Source: Nereida sp024640765 (lineage in GTDB: Bacteria; Pseudomonadota; Alphaproteobacteria; Rhodobacterales; Rhodobacteraceae). Taken from it: 17,265 bases of DNA. Positions within the stretch are counted from its first letter, which is position 1, and each line of letters starts with the position of its first letter. The notes under the pieces were generated by a model. That model was given only the letters and a program-made list of their open reading frames with translations, did not search any database and was not told the origin of the DNA. Below are positions 7,301-15,723 of this stretch, in pieces. The position numbers were made by a program, and so were the translations under genes. The stretch lies in assembly GCA_024640765.1 (NCBI GenBank), contig JAHEEK010000018.1, forward strand, positions 1 to 17,265. Reading direction: 5' to 3'.

Positions 7301-9357
7301 TGTACCGAATTGACGATGATAAACAGACACTTGTGCTTGAGCAGACGGATAGCCTGCCGTGCATAGCCTATTTCGGCCCCCGATTGACAGAAACCGAAGA
7401 CCTGACCCAACTCGCGTCGGCGCGGCGCATGGACATGACGGGCGGGATGGTCGACGCATTGCCTTGCCTGACGCTCTGTCCGGTCGCGGATGGCGTCTAT
7501 ATGGGGCAACCTGCCTTGCGTGTTCTGGACGCGTCCGGAGCGGAAATTGCGCTGCGTTTTGCACCCGCCAAGATCACGGCAAAGGGGCAAACCCTGCGCG
7601 TGTCTGCCACATCAGGTGATCTGACCTATACGGCAGAGATCACGCTTGATGGTGTCCTGACCCTGCGATCCGGAATCGAAAGCGTCGCGCCGGTCCGTCT
7701 CGACTGGCTGTCCGCGCCCGTGCTGCCGATACCTGCGGCGCAATCGGATCTGATCGAATTCTCGGGTCGCTGGAACGGGGAATTCCGGACCAAGCGGCAT
7801 CCGTTCGCCGCAGGCGCGCGCCTGCGCGAGGCGCGGCTGGGCCGCTCCGGCCACGAAACCCCGCCCTTTGCCTATACCGCCAGCCCCGATGCCCGTTTTT
7901 CGCGCGGAGAGGCAATGGCCCTCGCCTATGGCTGGCCCGGCGGGCACCGGATGATCGCAGAGGAGCTGCCGGACGGCCGCCGCCTGATCCAGTTTGGAAA
8001 TGGCGCTGGCGCCGAGCGCGCACCGGCCACAAAGTTCGAAACAGCTACGCTGACAGTGGCGCGGTCTGATACAGGGCTCAACGGCTGCGCCGTGCAGTTG
8101 CAGGCCCATGTCCGGGACAACCTCGTCACATGGCCCGCGCCACAGCGGCCACGCCCCGTCCACTACAACTGTTGGGAGGCGGTCTATTTCGACCACGACC
8201 TCGCCACCCTCTCGGATATGGCCGAACGGGCCGCCCGCATCGGGGCGGAACGTTTTGTTCTAGACGACGGCTGGTTCGGCAAGCGCGACGACGACACAAA
8301 CTCGCTGGGCGATTGGCAGATTGACCGGCGCAAATGGCCCGACGGGCTGACCCCGCTGATCGACAAGGTTCATTCCCTCGGCATGACCTTCGGACTTTGG
8401 GTCGAGCCGGAGATGGTGAACGCCGAAAGCGACCTCTATCGCGCCCACCCCGATTGGGTGCTCGGACCCCTCGACCAGACCACGGGGCGAAACCAGCTGG
8501 TGCTCGACCTTGGCAAGCCAGAGGTCCGCGATCACCTTTTCACGGTCCTCTCCGCGATCCTGTCCGAGAATCAGATCGACTACCTCAAATGGGATCACAA
8601 CCGCCTGCTGCCCGTGCTGGATGCAGCCCAAGGCCGCGGCATCCTTGATCTGTTGGCGCGGCTGCGTGCCGTCCATCCGGAGGTAGAGATCGAAAGCTGC
8701 GCCTCGGGCGGAGGGCGGATTGACTATGGCATTCTGAAGCACACGACCCGTGTCTGGCTGTCCGACTGCATCGACGCCCACGAACGGCTGCGGATGCAGC
8801 AGACGGCGGCGCTTCTGATCCCCTCGGCCATCACCGGCAGTCATGTCGGGGCAGAACATTCCCACACCACAGGCCGCAGCCTGAACATGGGTTTCCGCGC
8901 CTGGATCGCTGCGATGCGCCACATGGGGTTCGAAAGCGATCTGCGCGCATTCTCAGCCGAGGACGAGGCCGAACTGGCCCGCGTCACATCGTGGTTCAAG
9001 GCAAACCGCGACTGGATGATGTCCGGCACTATCCACCAACTCGACAGTGCCGACCACGCTGTGACCGCCGAAATCCAGATCGCGCAAGGCGGCAACCGCT
9101 TCGTCGTCTTCACCGGACAGGGCGAAACCTCGGCCCAGAACCTGCCGCAGCCCTTGCGGCTGACAGGACTGGAGCCGGACGCGATCTACGAGGTCTGCCT
9201 CGCCAACCCCGAGGCGATCGCGCCCCATTCCCGCGGTGATGCCGCCCTGAAGACAGAAACGCTGCGCCTTTCCGGTCGATCCCTCATGGTCAATGGCCTC
9301 AATGTTCCGGTTCAATGGCCCGAGACGCTCTACGTCTTCGAAGGCCGCCAGCTATGA
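7300..9357 (+). CDS. Alpha-galactosidase, glycoside hydrolase family 36
   Basis: Hydrolyses terminal alpha-galactosyl residues (melibiose, raffinose and similar) with retention. The 685-residue protein has no signal peptide and should be cytoplasmic, acting after import. The N-terminal beta-sandwich spans about 1-280. The catalytic barrel carries the family landmarks VLDDGWFGKRDDD (320-332), FGLWVEPEMVN (364-374), the nucleophile Asp432 in YLKWDHNR, ESCASGGGRID (465-475) and the acid/base Asp489 in WLSDCIDAHERL. The length and order match bacterial GH36 enzymes such as AgaA/AgaB and RafA. The ATG shares one base with the ATPase stop codon, so the enzyme is co-translated with the transporter. 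A second, unrelated alpha-galactosidase follows, so the two probably divide substrates between them. Confidence 0.93.
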   Translation: MYRIDDDKQTLVLEQTDSLPCIAYFGPRLTETEDLTQLASARRMDMTGGMVDALPCLTLCPVADGVYMGQPALRVLDASGAEIALRFAPAKITAKGQTLRVSATSGDLTYTAEITLDGVLTLRSGIESVAPVRLDWLSAPVLPIPAAQSDLIEFSGRWNGEFRTKRHPFAAGARLREARLGRSGHETPPFAYTASPDARFSRGEAMALAYGWPGGHRMIAEELPDGRRLIQFGNGAGAERAPATKFETATLTVARSDTGLNGCAVQLQAHVRDNLVTWPAPQRPRPVHYNCWEAVYFDHDLATLSDMAERAARIGAERFVLDDGWFGKRDDDTNSLGDWQIDRRKWPDGLTPLIDKVHSLGMTFGLWVEPEMVNAESDLYRAHPDWVLGPLDQTTGRNQLVLDLGKPEVRDHLFTVLSAILSENQIDYLKWDHNRLLPVLDAAQGRGILDLLARLRAVHPEVEIESCASGGGRIDYGILKHTTRVWLSDCIDAHERLRMQQTAALLIPSAITGSHVGAEHSHTTGRSLNMGFRAWIAAMRHMGFESDLRAFSAEDEAELARVTSWFKANRDWMMSGTIHQLDSADHAVTAEIQIAQGGNRFVVFTGQGETSAQNLPQPLRLTGLEPDAIYEVCLANPEAIAPHSRGDAALKTETLRLSGRSLMVNGLNVPVQWPETLYVFEGRQL

Positions 9358-9388
9358 TAAACCCCCCCATCAAGACTGCGAGGCGAAC

Positions 9389-10762
9389 ATGACCGGACCA
9401 AGAATTGCGTTTATCGGAGCCGGATCGACGGTGTTCATGACCAACATCATCGGAGACGTTCTTCAGCGTGAGGCCCTAAGAGGCGCGCATGTCGCCCTGA
9501 TGGACATCAATGCGCAGCGCCTTAAAGAGAGCGAGATCGTCTTCGAAAAACTGGTCGCTTCGCTTGAGGTTCCGGCAACCCATTCCCTGCATACCGACCA
9601 GAGAGAGGCGCTGACCGGCGCGGATTTTGTGGTCGTGGCCTTTCAGATCGGTGGGTATGATCCCTGCACCGTGACCGATTTCGAAATCCCCAAGGAATTC
9701 GGCCTGCGCCAGACCATCGCTGACACGCTGGGCATTGGCGGCATCATGCGCGGCCTGCGAACCGTCCCGCATCTTTGGTCGATCTGCGAGGATATGACAG
9801 CGGTTTGTCCTGAGGCCCTGTTGCTGCAATACGTGAACCCGATGGCGATCAACACATGGGCCATTGCCGAACGCTATCCGCATATCAAACAGGTGGGGCT
9901 GTGCCATTCGGTCCAGCACACCGCCGCCGAACTGGCCAGTGATCTGCAGCTTCCGGTGGATCGCATCCGCTACCTGTCGGCGGGCATCAACCACGTCGCC
10001 TACTTTCTGACCTTCGAAGAGATCTGCGACGACGGCAGCACCCGCGATCTCTACCCGCAACTGCACCAAGGCTATGCCGACGGTGTCTTTCCAAGACCCG
10101 AAAGCATCTCGAACCCGCGCTGCCCGAACAAGGTCCGCTACGAGATGATGAAGCGGCTTGGGTATTTCGCCACCGAAAGCTCCGAGCATTTTGCCGAATA
10201 CGTTCCATGGTTCATCAAGTCCGGCCGCGAGGACCTGATCGACCGCTTCGACATCCCGCTTGATGAATATCCCAAGCGCTGTATCGAACAGGTCGCGCGA
10301 TGGAACGACACGCTTGCGGAATACAAGATGGCCGACCGGATCGAAGTGCCCCAGTCAGTCGAATACGCGTCGCAGATCATCAACTCTGTCTGGACCGGCG
10401 AGCCAAGTGTGATCTACGGCAATGTGCAAAATCGCAGCTACATTTCCGACCTGCCGGATGGCTGCGCGGTCGAGGTGCCCTGCCTTGTGGACCGCAACGG
10501 CGTCCAGCCGACGCGCATCCCCAAGCTGCCGCCGCAGCTGACCGCGATCATGCGCAGCAACATCAACGTGCAGGACTTGACCGTTCAGGCCCTGCTGACC
10601 GAGAACCGCGCGCACATTTACCACGCTGCCATGATGGACCCGCATACCGGGGCCGAACTGGACCTCGACCAGATCTGGGCGCTGGTGGATGCGCTCATCG
10701 AAGCCCATGGCGATTGGCTCCCCGGCTGGCTGTCGGGCGCAAAGGTCATGCGCGTGGCATGA
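9389..10762 (+). CDS. melA: Alpha-galactosidase, glycoside hydrolase family 4 (MelA)
   Basis: NAD- and Mn-dependent alpha-galactosidase using the oxidation-elimination chemistry of GH4. The 457-residue protein starts at ATG 9389 after a GCGAGG site. The same frame is open further upstream, to 9293, but that part overlaps the GH36 gene. It reads very close to E. coli MelA over its whole length. Seen: the NAD motif FIGAGSTVF (8-16), VVAFQIGGY (82-90), CTVTDFE (93-99), QTIADTLG (108-115), YVNPMA (148-153), the metal ligands Cys172 in GLCHSVQ and His202 in GINHVAY, ESSEHFAEY (263-271), WTGEPSVIYGN and the C-terminal HGDWLPGWL. It has no signal peptide and is cytoplasmic. It begins 31 bases after the GH36 gene and overlaps the halogenase-family gene by 4 bases (ATGA). 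Confidence 0.95.
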   Translation: MTGPRIAFIGAGSTVFMTNIIGDVLQREALRGAHVALMDINAQRLKESEIVFEKLVASLEVPATHSLHTDQREALTGADFVVVAFQIGGYDPCTVTDFEIPKEFGLRQTIADTLGIGGIMRGLRTVPHLWSICEDMTAVCPEALLLQYVNPMAINTWAIAERYPHIKQVGLCHSVQHTAAELASDLQLPVDRIRYLSAGINHVAYFLTFEEICDDGSTRDLYPQLHQGYADGVFPRPESISNPRCPNKVRYEMMKRLGYFATESSEHFAEYVPWFIKSGREDLIDRFDIPLDEYPKRCIEQVARWNDTLAEYKMADRIEVPQSVEYASQIINSVWTGEPSVIYGNVQNRSYISDLPDGCAVEVPCLVDRNGVQPTRIPKLPPQLTAIMRSNINVQDLTVQALLTENRAHIYHAAMMDPHTGAELDLDQIWALVDALIEAHGDWLPGWLSGAKVMRVA

Positions 10763-12306
10763 GTGAGGCGGTTCCCCTCCATCTGGTCATCGTCGGCGGC
10801 GGGACTGCCGGCTGGCTTGCCGCGCACCTCTTCCAGTCGGAAGGGGCACGGCAAGGGGTGCCGCTGTCGATCACGCTGGTCGAAAGCTCCAAGGTGCCGA
10901 CCATTGGCGTTGGTGAGGGCACGACGTCAGTCTTCGGCGGCGTTCTACAATCGCTGGGCTTTGACGAAGAGGACTTCCTTGCCAATACCGATGCCACCAT
11001 CAAATACGGTATACGCCACCGGGACTGGCGCCGTCTGGGCCATGTCTATGACGGCCCGATTGATGACGCCTATGCGCTGACGGACAAGGTGCCCGGTGCG
11101 GGATCGTGGATCGACACCTTCTGCGTTGCCGCTGGACGGCCCGTTGCCGCCCCCCATGTTTTTGCCGCACTTATGGCTGGCGGCAAGGCGCCGGTTGCCG
11201 AACAGTCTGGTCGCCGCATCCCCGTCAGCCGCTTCCACCACGCCTATCATTTCGATCAGGCCAAGGTCGGCGCCTACCTGCGTAGCAAGGCCAAGGGGAT
11301 CACGCAGATTGACGCTCTTGTGCAAGGGGCGGAACGGGACGCAGACACAGGCCGCATCACGCACCTGAGACTAGACACCGACGAACAGCTGGCCGGAGAT
11401 TTCTTCATCGACTGCACGGGTTTTCGCCGCACGCTGATCCAAGGCGTGATGGAGGCGGGCTGGGTCAGCTATGCGGACGCGCTCCCTGTTAACCGTGCGA
11501 TGCCCTTCTGGCTGGACCTTGCCGAGGGCGAGGAAATCCCCACCTACACGCACGCCTGGGCTCAGAAATCCGGCTGGATGTGGCAGATCCCGACGCAGGG
11601 CCGGATCGGCTGCGGATACGTCTATTCGGATCGGCACACCGGCCCCGATGCCGCTCAGGCCGAGATCGAGGCCACACTTGGTCGAAAGATCGAACCGCGC
11701 GCAGATATTCCCATCGCCGCCGGTCGCCTGTCAGAGGTATGGCGTGGCAATGTGTTGGCGCTAGGGCTGTCCTCCAGCTTCCTTGAACCGCTTGAGGCCA
11801 CGTCGATCCACGGCACCGTTGTCGGCCTGCTGTTGTTCTGCCGCCGTAATCTCGGTGACCTGAAGGCCCCGGACCCTGTCGGCCGGGATCGCTATAATGC
11901 GGCCATTGCGCAGCAGGTGGACGACTTCCGGGATTTCATCAACCTGCACTATGTGAGCGAGCGCGATGACAGCCCGTTCTGGCGGGACGTGGCCTCAGAC
12001 TACATCCTGCCACAGGTTCGCGAACGGGTTGCGCATTGGCAGAAGCAGATGCCAGCGGCCGATGATTTCACGAACGATCTGGATGGCCTGCCCCATGTGG
12101 AAGAGCTTTTGCACTATCCCGTTCTCGACGGGCTCGGGCTGCTGAACCGCAAGGTGGCGCAGGACAGCATGGCGCAGGACCGCAGGTTGCGGGATTTCGC
12201 CCGTGCCACCGTCGATCACCTCGAACGGCAGGCCAGAACCGTCGCGGCACAGGCGATGTCACACCGCGCGTGGCTTGAAAGCCTGCACACACAGTCGATC
12301 AGCTAG
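10759..12306 (+). CDS. Flavin-dependent tryptophan-halogenase-family protein
   Basis: FAD-dependent halogenase family (Trp_halogenase, as in PrnA), 515 residues. Seen: the FAD-binding VIVGGGTAGWLAA (10-22), TIGVGEGTT (48-56), the candidate catalytic lysine Lys82 in DATIKYGIRHRDW, FIDCTGFRR (216-224), the halogenase-specific WxWxIP motif as WMWQIP (273-278) and SSFLEPLEATSIHG (339-352) with a glutamate at 346, the position of the PrnA catalytic Glu. These enzymes use FADH2, oxygen and halide to form a Lys-bound haloamine; no flavin reductase gene is present in the window. The ATG at 10759 overlaps the melA stop; the frame is open far upstream, but that part is the melA shadow. Family members occur in carbohydrate-utilisation loci of other proteobacteria with unknown natural substrates. 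Its substrate and role in a galactoside operon are unknown; tryptophan is not implied. Confidence 0.88.
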   Translation: MSEAVPLHLVIVGGGTAGWLAAHLFQSEGARQGVPLSITLVESSKVPTIGVGEGTTSVFGGVLQSLGFDEEDFLANTDATIKYGIRHRDWRRLGHVYDGPIDDAYALTDKVPGAGSWIDTFCVAAGRPVAAPHVFAALMAGGKAPVAEQSGRRIPVSRFHHAYHFDQAKVGAYLRSKAKGITQIDALVQGAERDADTGRITHLRLDTDEQLAGDFFIDCTGFRRTLIQGVMEAGWVSYADALPVNRAMPFWLDLAEGEEIPTYTHAWAQKSGWMWQIPTQGRIGCGYVYSDRHTGPDAAQAEIEATLGRKIEPRADIPIAAGRLSEVWRGNVLALGLSSSFLEPLEATSIHGTVVGLLLFCRRNLGDLKAPDPVGRDRYNAAIAQQVDDFRDFINLHYVSERDDSPFWRDVASDYILPQVRERVAHWQKQMPAADDFTNDLDGLPHVEELLHYPVLDGLGLLNRKVAQDSMAQDRRLRDFARATVDHLERQARTVAAQAMSHRAWLESLHTQSIS

Positions 12307-12326
12307 GCGAAAAGGAACAAACCAGA

Positions 12327-14042
12327 ATGACCAAGGACCGCCGCAACCGCGCATGGTATGGCAAGTTGGACAAGGACGGGTTTATTCACCGCAGTTGGAT
12401 GAAGAACCAGGGCTTTCCGGACCACGCCTTTGACGGGCGGCCTGTCATCGGCATCTGCAATACATGGTCGGAGCTGACGCCCTGCAACAGTGGCCTTCGT
12501 GATCTGGCCGAGGGCGTGAAGCGCGGTGTCTGGGAGGCGGGCGGCTTTCCGGTGGAATTCCCGGTCATGTCGCTGGGTGAAACCCAGATGAAGCCGACGG
12601 CCATGCTGTTCCGGAACCTGCTGGCCATGGATGTCGAGGAAAGCATCCGTGCCTACGGCATTGACGGCGTCGTTCTGCTGGGCGGCTGTGACAAGACCAC
12701 GCCGGGACAGTTGATGGGGGCCGCGTCGGTCGATCTGCCGTCGATCGTCGTGTCCTCTGGCCCGATGCTCAACGGCAAGTGGCAGGGGCAGGATATCGGG
12801 TCCGGCACGGACGTCTGGAAATTCTCGGAAATGGTCCGCGCGGGGGAGATGACCCTGAAGGATTTCATGGCCGCTGAATCGGGCATGAGCCGGTCCAAGG
12901 GCGTGTGCATGACCATGGGCACCGCCAGCACGATGGCGTCCTTGGTCGAGGCGATGGGCATGTCCCTGCCGACCAACGCGGCGTTGCCCGCTGTAGATGC
13001 CCGCCGCATGGCGCTGGCCCATCTGACTGGCAAGCGGATCGTGGAAATGGTGGATGAGGACCTCAAACCGTCCGACATCCTGACCCGCGAAGCCTTCGAG
13101 AATGCCATTCTGGCCAATGCTGCCGTTGGCGGTTCTACCAATGCGGTTGTGCACCTGCTGGCGCTGGCCGGGCGGGTCGGCATCGATCTGAGCCTGAAGG
13201 ATTTCGAGATCGGGTCCGAGATTCCGCTGCTGGTCAATTGCATGCCTTCGGGCAAGTACCTGATGGAGGATTTCTGCTACGCGGGCGGGATGCCCGTGGT
13301 GCTGAAGGAACTGGCCACCAACAAGCATCTGCGCGGGGCCAAGACAGTTCTGGGCGGTGACATTGCCGCCTATGCCGACGGGGCGGAATGCTTCAATGAC
13401 GACGTGATCCGCAGTTTCGCGAACCCGGTGAGACCGGCGGCGGGTCTGCGGGTGCTGAAGGGTAACCTTGCACCGAACGGGGCGATCGTGAAGCCCTCTG
13501 CCGCGACCGATGCCTTGCTGGAACACGAGGGCGAGGCGTTCGTCTTTGAAAGTATCGAGGACCTGAAAGCCAATATCGACTGGGACGATCTGCCGGTGAC
13601 GCCCGACACCATACTTGTTTTGAAGGGCTGCGGGCCGAAGGGCTATCCGGGGATGCCCGAGGTCGGCAACATGCCGATCCCCAAGAAGCTGGTGCAACAG
13701 GGCGTGCGCGACATGATCCGTGTCAGCGATGCGCGCATGTCCGGCACCGCCTATGGCACGGTGATCCTGCATGTCAGCCCCGAGGCGCAGGCGGGCGGGG
13801 CGCTGGCGCTGGTCCGCACGGGCGACCGCATCCGCGTCTCCGCCAGCAAGGGGAAGTTGGAGCTGCTGGTGGATGCCGCCGAACTGGCGGTCCGCCACGC
13901 CGATTGGCAGCCAGAGCCGCCCCATTACACACGCGGCTACGCCAAGCTGTATGTCGATCACGTCCTTCAGGCCGATCAGGGCGCCGATCTGGATTTTCTG
14001 GTGGGTAAGGATACCCGCCCCGTCAAGCGGGAGAGCCACTGA
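12327..14042 (+). CDS. IlvD/Edd-family aldonate dehydratase (galactonate/arabinonate type)
   Basis: Removes water from a sugar acid to give the 2-keto-3-deoxy acid; here most likely D-galactonate to KDGal. The 571 residues carry three cysteines placed like the [2Fe-2S] ligands of Rhizobium leguminosarum L-arabinonate dehydratase: Cys53 in ELTPCN, Cys121 in GGCDKTTPG and Cys194 in SKGVCMTMG, all offset by six from that enzyme's 59, 127 and 200. Lys123 is the expected carbamylated Mg ligand, and Ser472 in DARMSGTAYG the expected base. NTWSEL at 45-50 is typical of the sugar-acid branch, not of the amino-acid enzyme IlvD. The related enzyme accepts L-arabinonate, D-fuconate and D-galactonate, which share stereochemistry. 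The gene begins 20 bases after the halogenase gene with an AAGGAAC site. The DgoK/DgoA genes downstream point to galactonate. Confidence 0.9.
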   Translation: MTKDRRNRAWYGKLDKDGFIHRSWMKNQGFPDHAFDGRPVIGICNTWSELTPCNSGLRDLAEGVKRGVWEAGGFPVEFPVMSLGETQMKPTAMLFRNLLAMDVEESIRAYGIDGVVLLGGCDKTTPGQLMGAASVDLPSIVVSSGPMLNGKWQGQDIGSGTDVWKFSEMVRAGEMTLKDFMAAESGMSRSKGVCMTMGTASTMASLVEAMGMSLPTNAALPAVDARRMALAHLTGKRIVEMVDEDLKPSDILTREAFENAILANAAVGGSTNAVVHLLALAGRVGIDLSLKDFEIGSEIPLLVNCMPSGKYLMEDFCYAGGMPVVLKELATNKHLRGAKTVLGGDIAAYADGAECFNDDVIRSFANPVRPAAGLRVLKGNLAPNGAIVKPSAATDALLEHEGEAFVFESIEDLKANIDWDDLPVTPDTILVLKGCGPKGYPGMPEVGNMPIPKKLVQQGVRDMIRVSDARMSGTAYGTVILHVSPEAQAGGALALVRTGDRIRVSASKGKLELLVDAAELAVRHADWQPEPPHYTRGYAKLYVDHVLQADQGADLDFLVGKDTRPVKRESH

Positions 14043-14809
14043 TGACGCAACCGACCTTCCATGACCTCTCCGGCGCGTCTGTCTTCATCACCGGGGGCGG
14101 GTCTGGCATCGGTGCCAACTTGACCGAGGGCTTTCTGAGGCAAGGGGCCAAGGTGGCCTTCGTGGGCCGCTCTGACGCGTCCGCCTTCGTGGACCAGATG
14201 GAGACTGAGACGGGCAATCGCCCGCAGTTCATTCAATGCGACATCACCGATATCGCAGCCCTTCAAGCTGCCATCGCGCAGGCGGCAGAGTCGCATGGCC
14301 CCATCGGGGTGCTTGTCAACAATGCCGCCAATGACCAGCGCCATAGCACAGAGGACGTGACCGAGGAGTTCTGGGATTGGATGCAGGCCATCAACCTGAA
14401 AGCCTATTTCTTTGCCTGTCAGGCGGTGGTGAAGGGCATGAAGGCACTGGGGGGTGGGTCGATCATCAACTTCACCTCGATCAGCTACATGATGGGCGGG
14501 GCGGGTTACCCGCTCTACACCACGGCCAATTCCGGGCTGAATGGTATGACACGCAGCCTTGCGCGCGAACTCGGGCCGGACAAGATCCGGGTCAATGCGC
14601 TCGCGCCCGGCTGGGTGCTGACGCAGAAGCAGCTGGACAAGTGGGCCGACCCGGTGTCGCTCGCCGCCCATATGGAAAAGCAATGTCTCAAGGAGCATCT
14701 GGAGCCGGACGATATCGTCTCGGGCACGCTCTTTCTGGCGTCCTCGGCCAGCCGCATGATGACCGGACAAGCCCTCGTCATCGATGGCGGCGTGGCGGTG
14801 ACAGGTTGA
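14042..14809 (+). CDS. Short-chain dehydrogenase, probable galactose 1-dehydrogenase, catalytic Lys replaced by Asn
   Basis: Probable NAD(P)-dependent oxidation of galactose (or a related aldose) at C1, the step before the dehydratase. The 255-residue chain has the Rossmann motif TGGGSGIG (17-24), NNAANDQRH (93-101), which resembles the NNAGNDDRH block of Caulobacter xylose dehydrogenase XylB, and MTRSLARELGPDKIRVNALAPG (from 169). Of the catalytic tetrad, Asn118, Ser146 and Tyr159 are in place, but the lysine of YxxxK is Asn163 (YTTANSGL). This is read directly from codon AAT. The lysine normally holds the nicotinamide ribose and activates the tyrosine, so the enzyme may be slow, work differently, or have another role. 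The start shares one base with the dehydratase stop, and the end shares one base with dgoK. Confidence 0.85.
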   Translation: MTQPTFHDLSGASVFITGGGSGIGANLTEGFLRQGAKVAFVGRSDASAFVDQMETETGNRPQFIQCDITDIAALQAAIAQAAESHGPIGVLVNNAANDQRHSTEDVTEEFWDWMQAINLKAYFFACQAVVKGMKALGGGSIINFTSISYMMGGAGYPLYTTANSGLNGMTRSLARELGPDKIRVNALAPGWVLTQKQLDKWADPVSLAAHMEKQCLKEHLEPDDIVSGTLFLASSASRMMTGQALVIDGGVAVTG

Positions 14810-15723
14810 TGGCGGGGTCAGCGATGAGTCCCGACTGGATCGCGGTTGACTGGGGCACGACGAACCTCCGCGCTTGGTTGATGTCACGGGATGGTACGGT
14901 GAAATCGACATGCCGGTCGGATCTTGGCATGTCACGACTTACGCCGGATGAGTTCGAACCCGCCCTGCTGGACCTTCTTGGTGAAATCCTTCGACCGGAC
15001 ACCGTCACACCCGTTATCGTCTGCGGAATGGCGGGTGCGCGGCAAGGATGGCTTGAAGCCCCCTACATGCCGGTCCCTTGCGGTCCGCCGGGGTTTGATA
15101 AGGCGGTCTCTCCTGCGATGAATGACGGCCGGCTGAAGGCGTATATCCTGCCTGGTCTGATGCAGACCGATCCGGCGGACGTCATGCGCGGAGAGGAAAC
15201 GCAGATTGCAGGGTATCTGGCCGATCACCCCGATTTCGATGGCGTGATTTGCCTACCAGGTACGCATACCAAATGGGTCCGCGTAGCAGACACAACGATA
15301 ACCGGCTTTCATACGTTCATGACCGGAGAAATCTTCGGCCTTCTGTCATCGCAATCGGTCCTACGCCATTCCGTTGGCGGCACCGGCTCGGATCAGAAGG
15401 CGTTCGGCCAAGCAGTGAAAACTGCCCTCGAAGACCCGACCAAAGTTGCATCAAGCCTCTTCTCGATCCGCGCTCAGGCCCTTGTGAAAAACATCTGCGA
15501 GGCGACGCTACGGTCGGAGCTTTCTGGATATCTGCTCGGCCTGGAACTTGGCAGCGTGCGACAACACTGGCGCGACCTCGAAACGGTCCTGATTGGCGAT
15601 ACCCGTCTGGTTAAACTCTACCAGACCGGACTGGAGGCGCTTGGGATCAACGCCATCACGGTCGATAGCGAAGACATCACGCTGCGTGGCCTGCGGCGCG
15701 CCTATGCGAAATTGCTAACATGA
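14809..15723 (+). CDS. dgoK: 2-dehydro-3-deoxygalactonokinase
   Basis: Phosphorylates KDGal to KDPGal with ATP in the De Ley-Doudoroff galactose/galactonate route. The 304-residue chain shows the family's landmarks: AVDWGTTNLRAWL (12-24), VCGMAGARQGWLEAPY (71-86), VMRGEETQI (125-133), CLPGTHTKWV (148-157) and TFMTGEIFGLL (169-179). Its length matches known DgoK proteins. The ATG at 14809 shares its A with the TGA of the SDR gene; a second in-frame ATG at 14824 behind GGCGGGG is an alternative start that would remove five residues. The frame is open far upstream, but that part lies inside the SDR gene. The 3' end overlaps dgoA by four bases (ATGA). Confidence 0.93.
   Translation: MAGSAMSPDWIAVDWGTTNLRAWLMSRDGTVKSTCRSDLGMSRLTPDEFEPALLDLLGEILRPDTVTPVIVCGMAGARQGWLEAPYMPVPCGPPGFDKAVSPAMNDGRLKAYILPGLMQTDPADVMRGEETQIAGYLADHPDFDGVICLPGTHTKWVRVADTTITGFHTFMTGEIFGLLSSQSVLRHSVGGTGSDQKAFGQAVKTALEDPTKVASSLFSIRAQALVKNICEATLRSELSGYLLGLELGSVRQHWRDLETVLIGDTRLVKLYQTGLEALGINAITVDSEDITLRGLRRAYAKLLT

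Noticed and set aside
9293..9388. Upstream extension of the melA frame
   Set aside because: It overlaps the end of the GH36 gene in another phase and adds residues absent from MelA proteins. The ATG at 9389 has a ribosome binding site and starts at the expected N-terminus.
10300..10758. Upstream extension of the halogenase-family frame
   Set aside because: This part lies inside melA and has no family match. The protein proper begins at ATG 10759, just before the FAD-binding motif.
12303..14039. Minus-strand open frame of 578 residues opposite the dehydratase
   Set aside because: The plus-strand dehydratase has all its iron-sulphur cysteines and active-site motifs. The minus frame is low-complexity, rich in His, Arg and Gly, and shows no motif.
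14377..14808. Upstream extension of the dgoK frame, suggesting an SDR-kinase fusion
   Set aside because: The extension is read in a different phase from the SDR gene and has no SDR motifs. The kinase domain begins right after the ATG at 14809.
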